The translations under genes were made by a program, and so were the position numbers. A DNA stretch of 64,000 nt from Paractinoplanes lichenicola (GTDB lineage: Bacteria > Actinomycetota > Actinomycetes > Mycobacteriales > Micromonosporaceae): positions 62,001-126,000 of the forward strand of contig NZ_JAENHO010000012.1 in the NCBI RefSeq assembly GCF_016785085.1. Direction: 5' to 3'. Every line of letters starts with the position of its first letter. The stretch's first letter is position 1. The notes beneath the pieces were generated by a model, which was given only the letters and a program-made list of their open reading frames with translations, searched no databases and was not told the origin of the DNA. Positions 40,666-49,290 of this stretch are shown piece by piece.

Positions 40666-41268
40666 CTATCGAACGCCTGCCCGCACTTCGCGGTCGGCCA
40701 GGCGCCGGATGCCCACGGCCAGGCCGGTGATCACGAAGGCGCCGCTCCACGCCACGAGCAGGCCGAGCAGCGGACGGGACTCGAAGAACGCCCCGCCGAT
40801 GTAGCCCAGCAGGGCGCCCTGCACCGACCAGAGCAGCACGCCGCCGGCGGTGTACCAGCCGAACCGGCGCGCCGGATAGCCGACCAGGCCCGCGGCCAGC
40901 GCGGTGGTCGAGCGGCCGCCGGGCACGTAGCGGGCGAACACGATGACCAGGCCGCCGCGGCTGTGCAGCAGGCGGTGCACCCAGGCGTGCACGGCCACGG
41001 CCCGGCGGTGGCTCAGCCGGGCGGTGACGGCGGCGGTGCTGCGGCGGCCGAGCCGGTACGACAGGACGTCACCCAGCCACGCCCCGGCCGCGGCGACCAC
41101 GATGAGCAGGCCCAGGTGCGGCCGGCCGGTGTTGGCGGCGGCGACCCCGCAGGCCAGCACGGTCGACTCGCTGGGCATGAACGGCAGCAGGGCGTCCAGC
41201 CCGGCGACGACGAAGACGACCGCGAGGATCCAGGGGCTGGCGGCCACCGCGTCGAGGGTGTGCGGCAT
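40666..41268 (-). CDS. DedA-family membrane protein
   Basis: About 200 aa with four or five hydrophobic segments. The DedA/VTT signature is clear: FMPSESTVLACG (re-entrant loop with the conserved Glu), GAWLGDVLSYRLGRR, and FARYVPGGRSTTALAAGL with the essential Arg pair. Members are lipid scramblases involved in undecaprenyl phosphate or phospholipid recycling. ATG 41268 is the probable start; it lies in a GTGTGCGGCATGCGCACAC palindrome and has no Shine-Dalgarno sequence. The aminotransferase gene ends 107 bp upstream on the same strand. Confidence 0.9.
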   Translation of the reverse strand: MPHTLDAVAASPWILAVVFVVAGLDALLPFMPSESTVLACGVAAANTGRPHLGLLIVVAAAGAWLGDVLSYRLGRRSTAAVTARLSHRRAVAVHAWVHRLLHSRGGLVIVFARYVPGGRSTTALAAGLVGYPARRFGWYTAGGVLLWSVQGALLGYIGGAFFESRPLLGLLVAWSGAFVITGLAVGIRRLADREVRAGVR

Positions 41269-41375
41269 GCGCACACGATCGAGCACCAACGTGTACAGCG
41301 GGCGACGCGGGCGGTCATCTTCGGCGTCGTCGCGGGGACCTGACGATGCAGCGGGTCCGGAGGCGGCGGCGCAGC

Positions 41376-42635
41376 CTACGCATTGGCGGCGCGGCGGGCC
41401 GTGTATTCCGGGGAGCGGCGCGACGGATACTGGATGAGGTTGTCGGGCGCCTCGTCGAGCCCGCCGCTCCAGCTGCGGCCGCGCTCGATCGGCTGCTCCT
41501 CCTCGTACGACCGGACGCGGAACTGGCGGCCGTAATCCATCATGCCGTCGATCAGCCGGTCGACGTCGCGCGCCGGGCGCACCACCAGGCGCATGAACTG
41601 GCTGGTCATGCCGAGCTTGTTGCCGCACTCGCGGGTGTAGACGCCGTGGTTGGCCACCAGGTAGTCGCGCAGCGCCACGCCGGACCACTCGGTGGGCAGC
41701 TTGACCAGGATGAAGTTGCCCTGCGAGGGGAAGACGGTCAGCCCCGGGATGCGGCCCAGCTCGCCGGCCATGGCCCGGCGGTCACGGCTGAGCAGGCGCA
41801 GGCTGTCCTCGTACTCCTCCTCGTGATCCTGGATCATGAAGACGACCTTCTCGGCCAGCGAGTTGAGGTTCCACTTGGGCAGCGCCTTGCCGATCTTGCC
41901 GGCGATCGACGGGTTGGCCATCAGGTAGCCGAACCGGATGCCGTGCAGGCCGAAGTTCTTGCCCAGGCTCTTGAGCACCACCGTGTTGGGCCGGATGACC
42001 GCGTCGGGGCCGACCGACGGGTATTGCTCCATGTCGCTGAAATCGATGAACGACTCGTCGATGACGACCAGGTCGAGGTCGCCCAGCATGTCCATGAAGC
42101 GGATGACGTCGCGGCGCGGCAGGTAGCAGCCGTCGGGGTTGTTGACGTTGCAGACCACGGCCACGCGCGAACCTCGGTCGCGGATGAAGCGCACGTAGTC
42201 GTCGAGGTTGAGCCGGAACCCGTCGCGCTCCTGCAGCGGGAACATGTCGACCCGCTTGCCCGTCTCGAGCGGCTGGTCGGTCCAGCGGCCGAACGTCGGG
42301 ATCGGGATCGCGACGCTCTCCTTGATCAGCAGGTGGTCGATCCACGTGATCAGCTCGGTCGAGCCGTTGGCCATGGCCACCGTCTGCGGGTGCAGGCCGA
42401 GCACGCTGCAGAGCTTCTTGGTGATGCTGCTGGAGTCACTCGGGTAGTACTTCAGGATGTTCTTGAGGTCGCGGCTGAGCTCCTCGAACATGTCGGGGGT
42501 CGGGAAGTAGGGGTTGCACGGGATGCAGAAGTCCACGATCTCCACACCCTCGCCCGCGCTGCGCGAGAGGTCGAAGTAGGAGGCGCTGTGGGCCCCCTTG
42601 TGCAGGATCGAGGTGTCGATTCCGGTCCCCGCCAT
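41376..42635 (-). CDS. PLP-dependent class I/II aminotransferase (HisC/CobD-like)
   Basis: 419-aa fold-type I PLP enzyme. NGSTELITWIDHLL binds the cofactor phosphate, VCNVNNPDGCYLPR is the NPxG block (here NNPDG), VVIDESFIDFSD holds the PLP Asp, and the Schiff-base Lys lies in SLGKNFGLHGIRFGYL. The C-terminus has the substrate Arg region (MRLVVRPARD) and an extra charged tail. It resembles histidinol-phosphate and threonine-phosphate lyases/aminotransferases. It is divergent from egtA across a 297-bp gap, but it does not look like the type-V EgtE lyase. Substrate unknown. Confidence 0.88.
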   Translation of the reverse strand: MAGTGIDTSILHKGAHSASYFDLSRSAGEGVEIVDFCIPCNPYFPTPDMFEELSRDLKNILKYYPSDSSSITKKLCSVLGLHPQTVAMANGSTELITWIDHLLIKESVAIPIPTFGRWTDQPLETGKRVDMFPLQERDGFRLNLDDYVRFIRDRGSRVAVVCNVNNPDGCYLPRRDVIRFMDMLGDLDLVVIDESFIDFSDMEQYPSVGPDAVIRPNTVVLKSLGKNFGLHGIRFGYLMANPSIAGKIGKALPKWNLNSLAEKVVFMIQDHEEEYEDSLRLLSRDRRAMAGELGRIPGLTVFPSQGNFILVKLPTEWSGVALRDYLVANHGVYTRECGNKLGMTSQFMRLVVRPARDVDRLIDGMMDYGRQFRVRSYEEEQPIERGRSWSGGLDEAPDNLIQYPSRRSPEYTARRAANA

Positions 42636-42776
42636 CGCGACTCCCTAACTCGTCCGCCGTCACGCCACTCCGCCGTGGCGTGCCGCCCTCCAGTACGGGT
42701 TGTATCCAGGAAGAGTTCAGGATTCTCGAATCAGTAACCGAGAAATTCGCGTTAACGCAGGTCAATGCGGCCTCGG

Positions 42777-42794
42777 TAAGCCGAGCTCGGCTTA
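42777..42794. promoter_or_regulatory. Perfect 18-bp palindrome between aminotransferase and egtA
   Basis: TAAGCCGAGCTCGGCTTA is a perfect inverted repeat without a spacer, and GCGTTAACGC (42749-42758) is a second perfect palindrome in the same 297-bp gap. Both lie between divergent start codons, so they are candidate operators for one or both genes. Confidence 0.5.
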
Positions 42795-42919
42795 AGTGCC
42801 CCTTAACGCCGCGGCTCCCGATCGAGTGACCCAGATCACTGCGCGGCGTTGTCCCTGCAAGCCGGCCGTACACAGAGGACGCGTCGGGCGCTGTCCGGGA
42901 AATTGTCGTACCCCGGTTC

Positions 42920-42925
42920 TAGGTT
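42920..42925 (+). promoter_or_regulatory. -10 hexamer of egtA (possibly leaderless)
   Basis: TAGGTT is followed by 7 nt and the egtA ATG at 42933. No convincing -35 element is visible at 16-18 bp. CGAGGG in the gap could serve as a weak RBS instead. Confidence 0.35.
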
Positions 42926-42932
42926 CGAGGGC

Positions 42933-44147
42933 ATGACCAAAAGCGTACGGTTGCTGACGGACGGTGAAGCCACCGCGGCCGTCCTTCGCACCCAGAGCGA
43001 GGTGGAGGCGCGCATCCGTGCCATCTGCTTCAAGACCGGCCCACCCGCGCTCGTCGGGGCGGAGCTGGAATGGACCCTGCATCACACCGCGGCGCCGTCG
43101 GCGCCGCTCACGGCCGAAAAACTGCGGCAGGCGCTCGGCCCGCACACACCGGTGACCATCAAGCCACCAGGTGACCTCAGTCCCCCGCGACCCCTCCCCG
43201 CCGGCGGCACGATCACGGTCGAGCCCGGCGGACAGGTGGAGATCTCCTCCGCCCCGGCCGCGACGCTCGCCGCCCTGCACGCGGCGGTCAGCGCCGACAC
43301 GGCCCACCTCACCGCCCTCCTCGGTTCGGCCGGCCTCACGCTGGGCCGCCAGGGCATCGACGCGCATCGCGAGCCCCGGCGCCTGGTGCACACCCCGCGC
43401 TACACGGCGATGGAGCAGTCCTTCGACGCCCGCGGCCCCGACGGCCGGGTCATGATGTGCAGCACCGCCGGCCTGCAGGCCTGCCTCGACGCGGGCACGG
43501 AGGCCGAGCTGGCGGTCCGCTGGGCCGCGGTCTCGGCCCTGGGGCCGCCGCTGCTGGCCGCGTTCGCCAATTCGCGGCGCCACGCCGGCCGCGACACCGG
43601 CTTCGCCTCGGCCCGCATGGCCGCCTGGTGGGCCATGGACCCGCGGCTCACCCACCCCGTCGGCGTCTCGCCCGACCCGGCCGCCGACTGGGTGCGATAC
43701 GCGCTGGCCGCCCCGCTCACCTGCGTGCGGCGCGACGGCGGCTGCTGGGCGGCGCCGCCCGGCACCACGCTCGGCGACTGGGCCCGGGGCGCGCTGCCCC
43801 AGCCGCTCACCGCCGACGACGTCGACTATCACCTCACCACCCTGTTCCCGCCCGTCCGCCCGCACGGCTACCTCGAGGTGCGCTACCTCGACGCGCAGCC
43901 CGCCGACGACTGGTTCGCGCCGGTCGCCGTGCTCGCCACCCTGCTGGCCGACCCGGCCACCACCGACGCCGCGCTCGACCTGGCCCTCCCGGTCGCCGGT
44001 CACTGGGAGGCGGCCTATCGCTACGGGCTCGACGACGCGGCCCTGCGCCGCGCCGCCACCGCCGTGCTCGACCTGGCCGCCCGTCGCCTCGAGCCCGGCC
44101 CGCACCGGCCCGAGGTGCTCGACTCGATCGAACGGAAGCTGCGATGA
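42933..44147 (+). CDS. egtA: Glutamate-cysteine ligase EgtA
   Basis: 404-aa GCS2-type ligase that makes gamma-glutamylcysteine, the sulfur donor for ergothioneine. GAELEWTLHH is the first metal/ATP block, GGQVEISSAP the glutamate-binding strand, and MMCSTAGLQACLD and HGYLEVRYLDAQP are typical EgtA segments. ATG 42933 is the best start by length. It opens a four-gene operon and its stop overlaps egtB by 4 bp (ATGA). Divergent from the PLP aminotransferase gene. Confidence 0.95.
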   Translation: MTKSVRLLTDGEATAAVLRTQSEVEARIRAICFKTGPPALVGAELEWTLHHTAAPSAPLTAEKLRQALGPHTPVTIKPPGDLSPPRPLPAGGTITVEPGGQVEISSAPAATLAALHAAVSADTAHLTALLGSAGLTLGRQGIDAHREPRRLVHTPRYTAMEQSFDARGPDGRVMMCSTAGLQACLDAGTEAELAVRWAAVSALGPPLLAAFANSRRHAGRDTGFASARMAAWWAMDPRLTHPVGVSPDPAADWVRYALAAPLTCVRRDGGCWAAPPGTTLGDWARGALPQPLTADDVDYHLTTLFPPVRPHGYLEVRYLDAQPADDWFAPVAVLATLLADPATTDAALDLALPVAGHWEAAYRYGLDDAALRRAATAVLDLAARRLEPGPHRPEVLDSIERKLR

Positions 44148-45445
44148 CCATCGAGACCGACCGGCTGCGCGACCGCGTCGCCGCCGAACTCCTGCGCACC
44201 CGTGACCGCACCGCCCTGCTCACCGAGGCCGTCGACGACGCCGACCTCGTCCGTCAGCACTCGCCGCTGATGTCGCCGCTGGTGTGGGATCTGGCCCACG
44301 TCGGCAGCCAGGAGGAGCTGTGGCTGGTGCGCGACGTCGGCGGCCGTGACCCGCTGCGCCCCGACATCGACGAGCTGTACGACGCGTTCAAGCACGCCCG
44401 GCGCGACCGGGTGGCGCTGCCGCTGCTCACCCCGGCCGAGGCCCGCCGCTATGTGGCCGAGGTGCGCGACAAGGCCCTCGACGTGCTCGACCGGGCCCGC
44501 ATCGACGACGGCCGCCGGCTGGTGACCGACGGGTTCGCCTTCGGCATGATCATTCAGCACGAGCAGCAGCATGCCGAGACGATGCTGGCCACCCACCAGC
44601 TGCGGGCCGGTCCACCGGTCCTGCCTTGTGAAGAGGCGCCGGTTGTCGCCCGGCCGGTCGGCGGCGAAGTCCTCGTTCCCGGCGGGCCCTTCACCATGGG
44701 CACCGACACCGAGGCGTGGGCGCTCGACAACGAACGGCCGGCCCATCAGGTGCAGGTGCCGGCCTTCTACATCGACCGGGCCGCCGTCACCAACGGGGAG
44801 TACGCCGCCTTCATCGACGCGGGCGGCTATGACGACCCACAGTGGTGGAGCCCGGCCGGGTGGGCGCACCGGCAGGCCGCCGGGCTGACCGGGCCGGCGC
44901 ACTGGCAGCGCGACGGTGACGGCTGGTCGGCCACGACGTTCGGGCGCACGGCCCCGGTCGTACGGGAGGAACCGGTTGTCCATGTGTGCTTCTGGGAGGC
45001 GGAGGCGTACGCGAAATGGGCCGGCAAGAGGCTGCCGACCGAGGCCGAGTGGGAGAAGGCGGCCCGCTGGGATCCGGCGACCGGACGCTCGCGCCGGTTC
45101 CCGTGGGGTGACGAGACACCCGAGCCGCGTCATGCGAACCTGGGCCAGCGGCAGCTGCGGCCCGCCCCGGCCGGCGCCTATCCCGCGGGTGCGTCCCCGC
45201 TCGGCGTGCAGCAGCTGATCGGCGACGTCTGGGAGTGGACGTCCACCGACTTCCACGGCTATCCGGGCTTCGCCGCGTTCCCCTATCGCGAATACTCCGA
45301 GGTCTTCTTCGGCCCCGACTACAAGGTGCTGCGCGGCGGCTCGTTCGGCACCGACCACAACGCCGCCCGGGGCACGTTCCGCAACTGGGACTATCCGATC
45401 CGGCGGCAGATCTTCAGCGGCTTCCGGCTGGCCCGAGCCGCCTGA
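44144..45445 (+). CDS. egtB: Ergothioneine sulfoxide synthase EgtB
   Basis: 433-aa non-heme iron enzyme coupling gamma-glutamylcysteine (or Cys) to trimethylhistidine with O2. The N-terminal DinB domain supplies iron ligands: His in DLAHVGSQEE and the H-x3-H-x-E motif in IIQHEQQHAETML. The C-terminal formylglycine-generating-enzyme-like domain runs from VPGGPFTMGTDTEAWALDNE to GGSFGTDHNAARGTFRNWD and FSGFRLARA. Overlaps egtA by 4 bp and shares one base with egtC (TGATG). Confidence 0.96.
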   Translation: MTIETDRLRDRVAAELLRTRDRTALLTEAVDDADLVRQHSPLMSPLVWDLAHVGSQEELWLVRDVGGRDPLRPDIDELYDAFKHARRDRVALPLLTPAEARRYVAEVRDKALDVLDRARIDDGRRLVTDGFAFGMIIQHEQQHAETMLATHQLRAGPPVLPCEEAPVVARPVGGEVLVPGGPFTMGTDTEAWALDNERPAHQVQVPAFYIDRAAVTNGEYAAFIDAGGYDDPQWWSPAGWAHRQAAGLTGPAHWQRDGDGWSATTFGRTAPVVREEPVVHVCFWEAEAYAKWAGKRLPTEAEWEKAARWDPATGRSRRFPWGDETPEPRHANLGQRQLRPAPAGAYPAGASPLGVQQLIGDVWEWTSTDFHGYPGFAAFPYREYSEVFFGPDYKVLRGGSFGTDHNAARGTFRNWDYPIRRQIFSGFRLARAA

Positions 45446-46188
45446 TGTGCCGTCACCTGGCCTATCTGGGCCCGCCGATCACGTTGGCGAGCCTGCTGTT
45501 CGAGCCCGCGCATTCGCTGGCCCACCAGTCGTGGGCCCCGGCCGACATGCGCGGCGGCGGCACGATCAACGCGGACGGGTTCGGGGTCGGCTGGTTCGCC
45601 GCGGGTGGTCCGGTGCGTTATCGCCGGGCCACCCCGCTCTGGAGCGACACCACGTTGCCCGGTCTCGCCGCCGTCACCGCTTCGGGGGCGATCCTGGCCG
45701 CCGTGCGCAGCGCCACCGTCGGCATGCCGGTCACCGAGCAGGCGGCGGCCCCCTTCGCCGAGGGCCCCTGGCTGTTCAGCCACAACGGCAAGGTCACCGG
45801 CTGGCCCGGCTCGGTCGCCAAGCCGGCCGGCGCGCTCCCGCCGGTCGACCTGCTCACGCTCGACGCGCCAACCGACGCGGCGCTGCTGTGGGCCCTCGTC
45901 CGCGACCGGCTGCGCCACGGGGCCGGCCCGCGCGAGGCCGTGGCCGGCACGATCGCCGAGGTGGCCGCGGCCGCCCCCGGCTCCCGGCTCAACCTGCTGC
46001 TCACCGACGGCGAGACCGTGGTGGCCAGCACGTACGGCCATTCCCTGTCCGTCCGCAAGCGGGCCGGCTCGGTGATCGTCAGCTCCGAGCCGCTCGACGA
46101 CGACCCGTCCTGGCAGCCCGTCGGCGACCGCACCCTCGTGGTCGCCACGGCTGCCGAACTGCACCAGATCCCGTTGGGGGAAGTGTGA
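45445..46188 (+). CDS. egtC: Gamma-glutamyl hercynylcysteine sulfoxide hydrolase EgtC
   Basis: 247-aa class II glutamine-amidotransferase-like (Ntn) hydrolase that removes glutamate from the EgtB product. The nucleophile is Cys2 in MCRHLAYLG; NADGFGVGWF, VRSATVG and FSHNGKVTGW are the standard Ntn substrate-binding blocks. Only the first Met is possible because Cys2 must be exposed. The stop overlaps the egtD GTG (GTGTGA). Confidence 0.96.
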   Translation: MCRHLAYLGPPITLASLLFEPAHSLAHQSWAPADMRGGGTINADGFGVGWFAAGGPVRYRRATPLWSDTTLPGLAAVTASGAILAAVRSATVGMPVTEQAAAPFAEGPWLFSHNGKVTGWPGSVAKPAGALPPVDLLTLDAPTDAALLWALVRDRLRHGAGPREAVAGTIAEVAAAAPGSRLNLLLTDGETVVASTYGHSLSVRKRAGSVIVSSEPLDDDPSWQPVGDRTLVVATAAELHQIPLGEV

Positions 46189-47129
46189 AGGTCCTTCTCG
46201 ACGCCGACGTCCAGGAGAACGCACTGCGCGCCGATGTGGTGGCCGGCCTGACCGCCGAGCGCAAATGGCTGCCGCCCAAGTGGTTCTACGACGCCCGCGG
46301 CAGCGAGCTGTTCGAGCAGATCACCGAGCTCCCGGAGTATTACCCGACCCGCACCGAGCGCGCGATCCTCACCGAGCGCGCACCCGAGGTGGCCCGGCTG
46401 ACCGGCGCGCCCACGCTGATCGAGCTGGGCTCGGGCTATTCGACCAAGACCCGGCTGCTGCTCGAGGCGCTGCCGCTCACCTCGTTCGTCCCGTTCGACG
46501 TCTCCCCCTCGGCCCTGGCCGCGGCGGCCGACCAGATCGCGGCCGACTTCCCCGGCCTGCCGGTGCACCCGATCGTCGGCGACTTCACCCGCCATCTCGA
46601 CGACCTGCCCGGCACTCCCGGCCGGCTGGTGGCGTTCCTCGGCGGCACGATCGGCAACTTCGAGCCCGCCGCCCGCACCCGCTTCTTCACCGACCTGCGG
46701 GCCGTGCTGCGCCCCGGCGAGCATCTGCTGCTCGGCACCGACCTGGTGAAGAGCCCGCGCGTGCTGGTCCCCGCCTACGACGACGCGGCCGGGGTGACCG
46801 CCGAGTTCAACAAGAACGTGCTGCGCGTGCTCAATCACCACCTCGACGCCGACTTCGACGTCGACGGGTTCGCCCACGTCGCCCTCTGGAACGCCGACGA
46901 GGAGTGGATCGAGATGCGGCTGCGGGCCCGCTGGCCCATGCGCGTCACGATCCCCGCCGTCGACCTGGTCGTCGAGTTCGCCTCGGGCGAGGAGATCCGC
47001 ACCGAGATCTCGGCCAAGTTCCGCCGCGAGGGCGTCGAGAAGGAACTGGCCGAGGCCGGCTTCACCCTCGACCAGTGGTGGACCGACCCGGCGGGCCGGT
47101 TCGCCCTCTCCCTGGCGGTCGCCTCCTGA
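46185..47129 (+). CDS. egtD: Histidine N-alpha-trimethyltransferase EgtD
   Basis: 314-aa SAM-dependent enzyme that forms hercynine, the first ergothioneine intermediate. KWFYDARGSELFEQITELPEYYPTR-type N-terminus (split by the usual Tyr-rich run), SAM motif ELGSGYSTKT, FDVSPSAL, and FLGGTIGNFEPA with the hallmark GNF. The substrate pocket block WIEMRLRA is present. Starts at GTG 46185 within the egtC stop. Last gene of egtABCD; no egtE follows. The hydrolase gene beyond is convergent. Confidence 0.96.
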   Translation: MKVLLDADVQENALRADVVAGLTAERKWLPPKWFYDARGSELFEQITELPEYYPTRTERAILTERAPEVARLTGAPTLIELGSGYSTKTRLLLEALPLTSFVPFDVSPSALAAAADQIAADFPGLPVHPIVGDFTRHLDDLPGTPGRLVAFLGGTIGNFEPAARTRFFTDLRAVLRPGEHLLLGTDLVKSPRVLVPAYDDAAGVTAEFNKNVLRVLNHHLDADFDVDGFAHVALWNADEEWIEMRLRARWPMRVTIPAVDLVVEFASGEEIRTEISAKFRREGVEKELAEAGFTLDQWWTDPAGRFALSLAVAS

Positions 47130-47132
47130 CCG

Positions 47133-47945
47133 TCAGGCCATCCACGCCGCCAGCTCGGCCGCGATCTCGGCGGGGCGGTCCTCGGGCAGGAAGTGCAGGC
47201 CCTCCCCCACGTCGCGGATACGCAGGCGGGGTGCGGCCCGGCGCACTTCCTCGACCCGGGGCGGGCTCAGGATCGCGCCCGGGGTGGCGGTGAGAAGCAA
47301 CAGCGGCACGTCGGTGGTGGTCAGCCAGTCCCAGTTGGCGGCGAGCACACGGTCGGTCTCGGGTGGCTCGCCGCCGATCGGAATCTGGGTGACCCACCTC
47401 CAGATCGGGTGCCTTGACTGCGCCGTCGGGTAGGGATCGGCGTACGCGTGCCGCTCTTCGGGGGTCAGCTCGCGCAACGTGCCGCCGGGCAGCACCGTGG
47501 ACAGGAAGAAGTCGTCCTCCTCGATCATGCGGCGGCCCTCGACGGGATCGCGGAGCCGGCGGAACAGGTCGCGGCCGCCCTCGTCGAAGTCGTCCCACGA
47601 CGCCAGCGGGCGCAGATGGCCCTCGGTGACGGCGACGCCACGGACGCGGCCGGGGTGGGTGCGGGCGTATTCGATCGTCAGGCCCGCACCCCAGTCGTGC
47701 CCGACCAGCCACAGCGGCCCGTCGAGGCCGTCGAGCACCGGGGTCAGGTGGCGGCGGTGGTCGGCCCAGTCGTACGCGATCGGCGGTTTCGGTGACCGCC
47801 CCATGCCGATCAGGTCGACCGCCACGCAGCGGAACCGGCCGGCCAGCGGCGGGATGACGTTGCGCCACAGGTACGACGACGTCGGATTGCCGTGCACGAA
47901 GACGACGGTGGGTCCGTCACCCCCGGAATCTCTGACGTGCAACAT
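47133..47945 (-). CDS. Haloalkane dehalogenase-like alpha/beta hydrolase
   Basis: 270 aa. HGNPTSSYLWRNVIPPLA is the haloalkane dehalogenase oxyanion/halide block, and the nucleophile elbow is GHDWGAGL with Asp in place of Ser, so the enzyme should form an alkyl- or ester-Asp intermediate (dehalogenase or epoxide hydrolase chemistry). The late His lies in GEGLHFLPED, as in DhaA/LinB relatives. Cytosolic. Stands 3 bp from the convergent egtD end. Natural substrate unknown. Confidence 0.9.
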   Translation of the reverse strand: MLHVRDSGGDGPTVVFVHGNPTSSYLWRNVIPPLAGRFRCVAVDLIGMGRSPKPPIAYDWADHRRHLTPVLDGLDGPLWLVGHDWGAGLTIEYARTHPGRVRGVAVTEGHLRPLASWDDFDEGGRDLFRRLRDPVEGRRMIEEDDFFLSTVLPGGTLRELTPEERHAYADPYPTAQSRHPIWRWVTQIPIGGEPPETDRVLAANWDWLTTTDVPLLLLTATPGAILSPPRVEEVRRAAPRLRIRDVGEGLHFLPEDRPAEIAAELAAWMA

Positions 47946-47972
47946 GCTTCCGGACCGTACACAACCCAGATG

Positions 47973-48692
47973 TCAGCCGGCGGTGTGCAGTTCGGTGCCG
48001 TTGCCGTCGTACGCGGTGAGGTCGGTCAAGGTGGCCGGGGGCTGCCCCTGGGTGAAGTCGAACCAGAAGATCTGCGCCTTGTCGGAGGGGCCGAAGCCGG
48101 TCCAGGGGGCCCGTTTCGCCTCGACGATCTCACCGGTCGTGCCGTCGCGGGCGGTGATCCTGGCAGCGTCGCCGACGTAATAGCCGAAGGTCGGGGTGGT
48201 GCGGCCGTCGATTTTCCGGCCGGCCTGAATCGCGTGGAAACCGGGATCCATCCGGCCGGCTCCGGGGTCGCTGCTCGCGATGTCGATGGTGAAGTCGTCG
48301 AAGGTGCCGGTCGTGGTGCGCCCGAGGATCAGGGTGAACGTCCTGTCCAGGTCGTCCGGGTCGACGGTCTCGACGTAGAGGATCCAGCGGCGGCCCTCGG
48401 CCTGCCGACCGGTCTCGACGACAGTGCCGAGCAGGCCGGGCGCGGAGGAACTGCCGGCCGACGGCAGCGGGGCCGAGGGGCCGGCCACCGGGGTCGAGCC
48501 GGCCGGGCCGCCCAGTTGGCTCACGCCGATCAGCAGGGCCGCCACCGTCAGCGCCGACGCCCCGCCGACGGCGAGCCTGCGGCGCCGGCGCATCCGGCCC
48601 CCGGCCGCCATCACCTGCTGCAAGTCCACGGGCGCGAGGTGGAAGTCGGGCGGTGAGTGCATGGCGTCCTTCAGGTCTTCCAGCTGCGTCAT
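47973..48692 (-). CDS. Membrane-anchored partner of the SigE-family sigma factor, unknown
   Basis: 239 aa. Cytoplasmic N-terminus (1-39, DLKDAMHSPPDFHLAPVDLQ) with a basic patch RMRRRRR, one membrane helix (about 40-60), a Ser/Pro-rich linker and an extracellular beta-rich domain (about 85-239) of unknown type. ATG 48692 overlaps the sigma-factor stop by 4 bp. This layout is typical of CU044-like proteins and other proteins encoded after SigE sigma factors that may act as anti-sigma factors. Function is inferred from context. Confidence 0.7.
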   Translation of the reverse strand: MTQLEDLKDAMHSPPDFHLAPVDLQQVMAAGGRMRRRRRLAVGGASALTVAALLIGVSQLGGPAGSTPVAGPSAPLPSAGSSSAPGLLGTVVETGRQAEGRRWILYVETVDPDDLDRTFTLILGRTTTGTFDDFTIDIASSDPGAGRMDPGFHAIQAGRKIDGRTTPTFGYYVGDAARITARDGTTGEIVEAKRAPWTGFGPSDKAQIFWFDFTQGQPPATLTDLTAYDGNGTELHTAG

Positions 48693-49222
48693 AGTCCTGC
48701 CCCTGCTTCCGTCTCGGTTCGTAGTGGCGGCACGAGCCCGGTCGTGACGCGCAGTTTCGCCAGCGCCCGCGAGTTGAGGCTTTTCACCGTGCCCGGTGAC
48801 AGGTCGAGCTCGCGGGCCACCTCGGCCTCGCTCGCGTCGAAGAAGTGCCGCAGCACGACCACCGCCCGTTCGCGCGGTGACAACGACTGCAGGACGCCGA
48901 TCAGCCAGCGCCGCTTCGACACCACGTCGGCGACGTCCTGGGCGGCCGGCCGCTCCGGCATGGCCTCGGTCGCGTACTCCCGCATCGGGCGGCGCCACTG
49001 GTCGGTGATCAGGTTGGCGAGCACCGTGCGGGCGTACGCGTACGGGTCCTTGCGGCTGATCCGGCCCCACGCGGCGTACACCCGGACGAGGGTGGCCTGC
49101 GCCGCCTCCTCGGCCTGATGCTGGTCGCCGGTGAGCAGGTACGCCGCACGTTGCAGGCGCGCGGAACTCGCCTGGGCGAACGCGATGAAATCATCGTCAC
49201 CGCGGGCCTTTCCTCGTTTCAT
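48689..49222 (-). CDS. SigE-family ECF sigma factor (second)
   Basis: 177-aa ECF sigma factor. Region 2: DFIAFAQASSARLQRAAYLL, EEAAQATLVRVYAAWGRIS, YARTVLANLITDQWRR. Region 4: LSPRERAVVVLRHFFDASEA and LSPGTVKSLNSRALAKL. ATG 49222 is preferred over the upstream in-frame start. Coupled by ATGA to a membrane protein gene, repeating the pattern of the 33-35 kb operon with a different partner. Confidence 0.92.
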   Translation of the reverse strand: MKRGKARGDDDFIAFAQASSARLQRAAYLLTGDQHQAEEAAQATLVRVYAAWGRISRKDPYAYARTVLANLITDQWRRPMREYATEAMPERPAAQDVADVVSKRRWLIGVLQSLSPRERAVVVLRHFFDASEAEVARELDLSPGTVKSLNSRALAKLRVTTGLVPPLRTETEAGAGL

Positions 49223-49290
49223 GAGCACCAAGACGAGCGAGGGCCGGGTTTGGTTGCGTGATCTAATCGAGCGACGCAGTGGGAGGGCTT

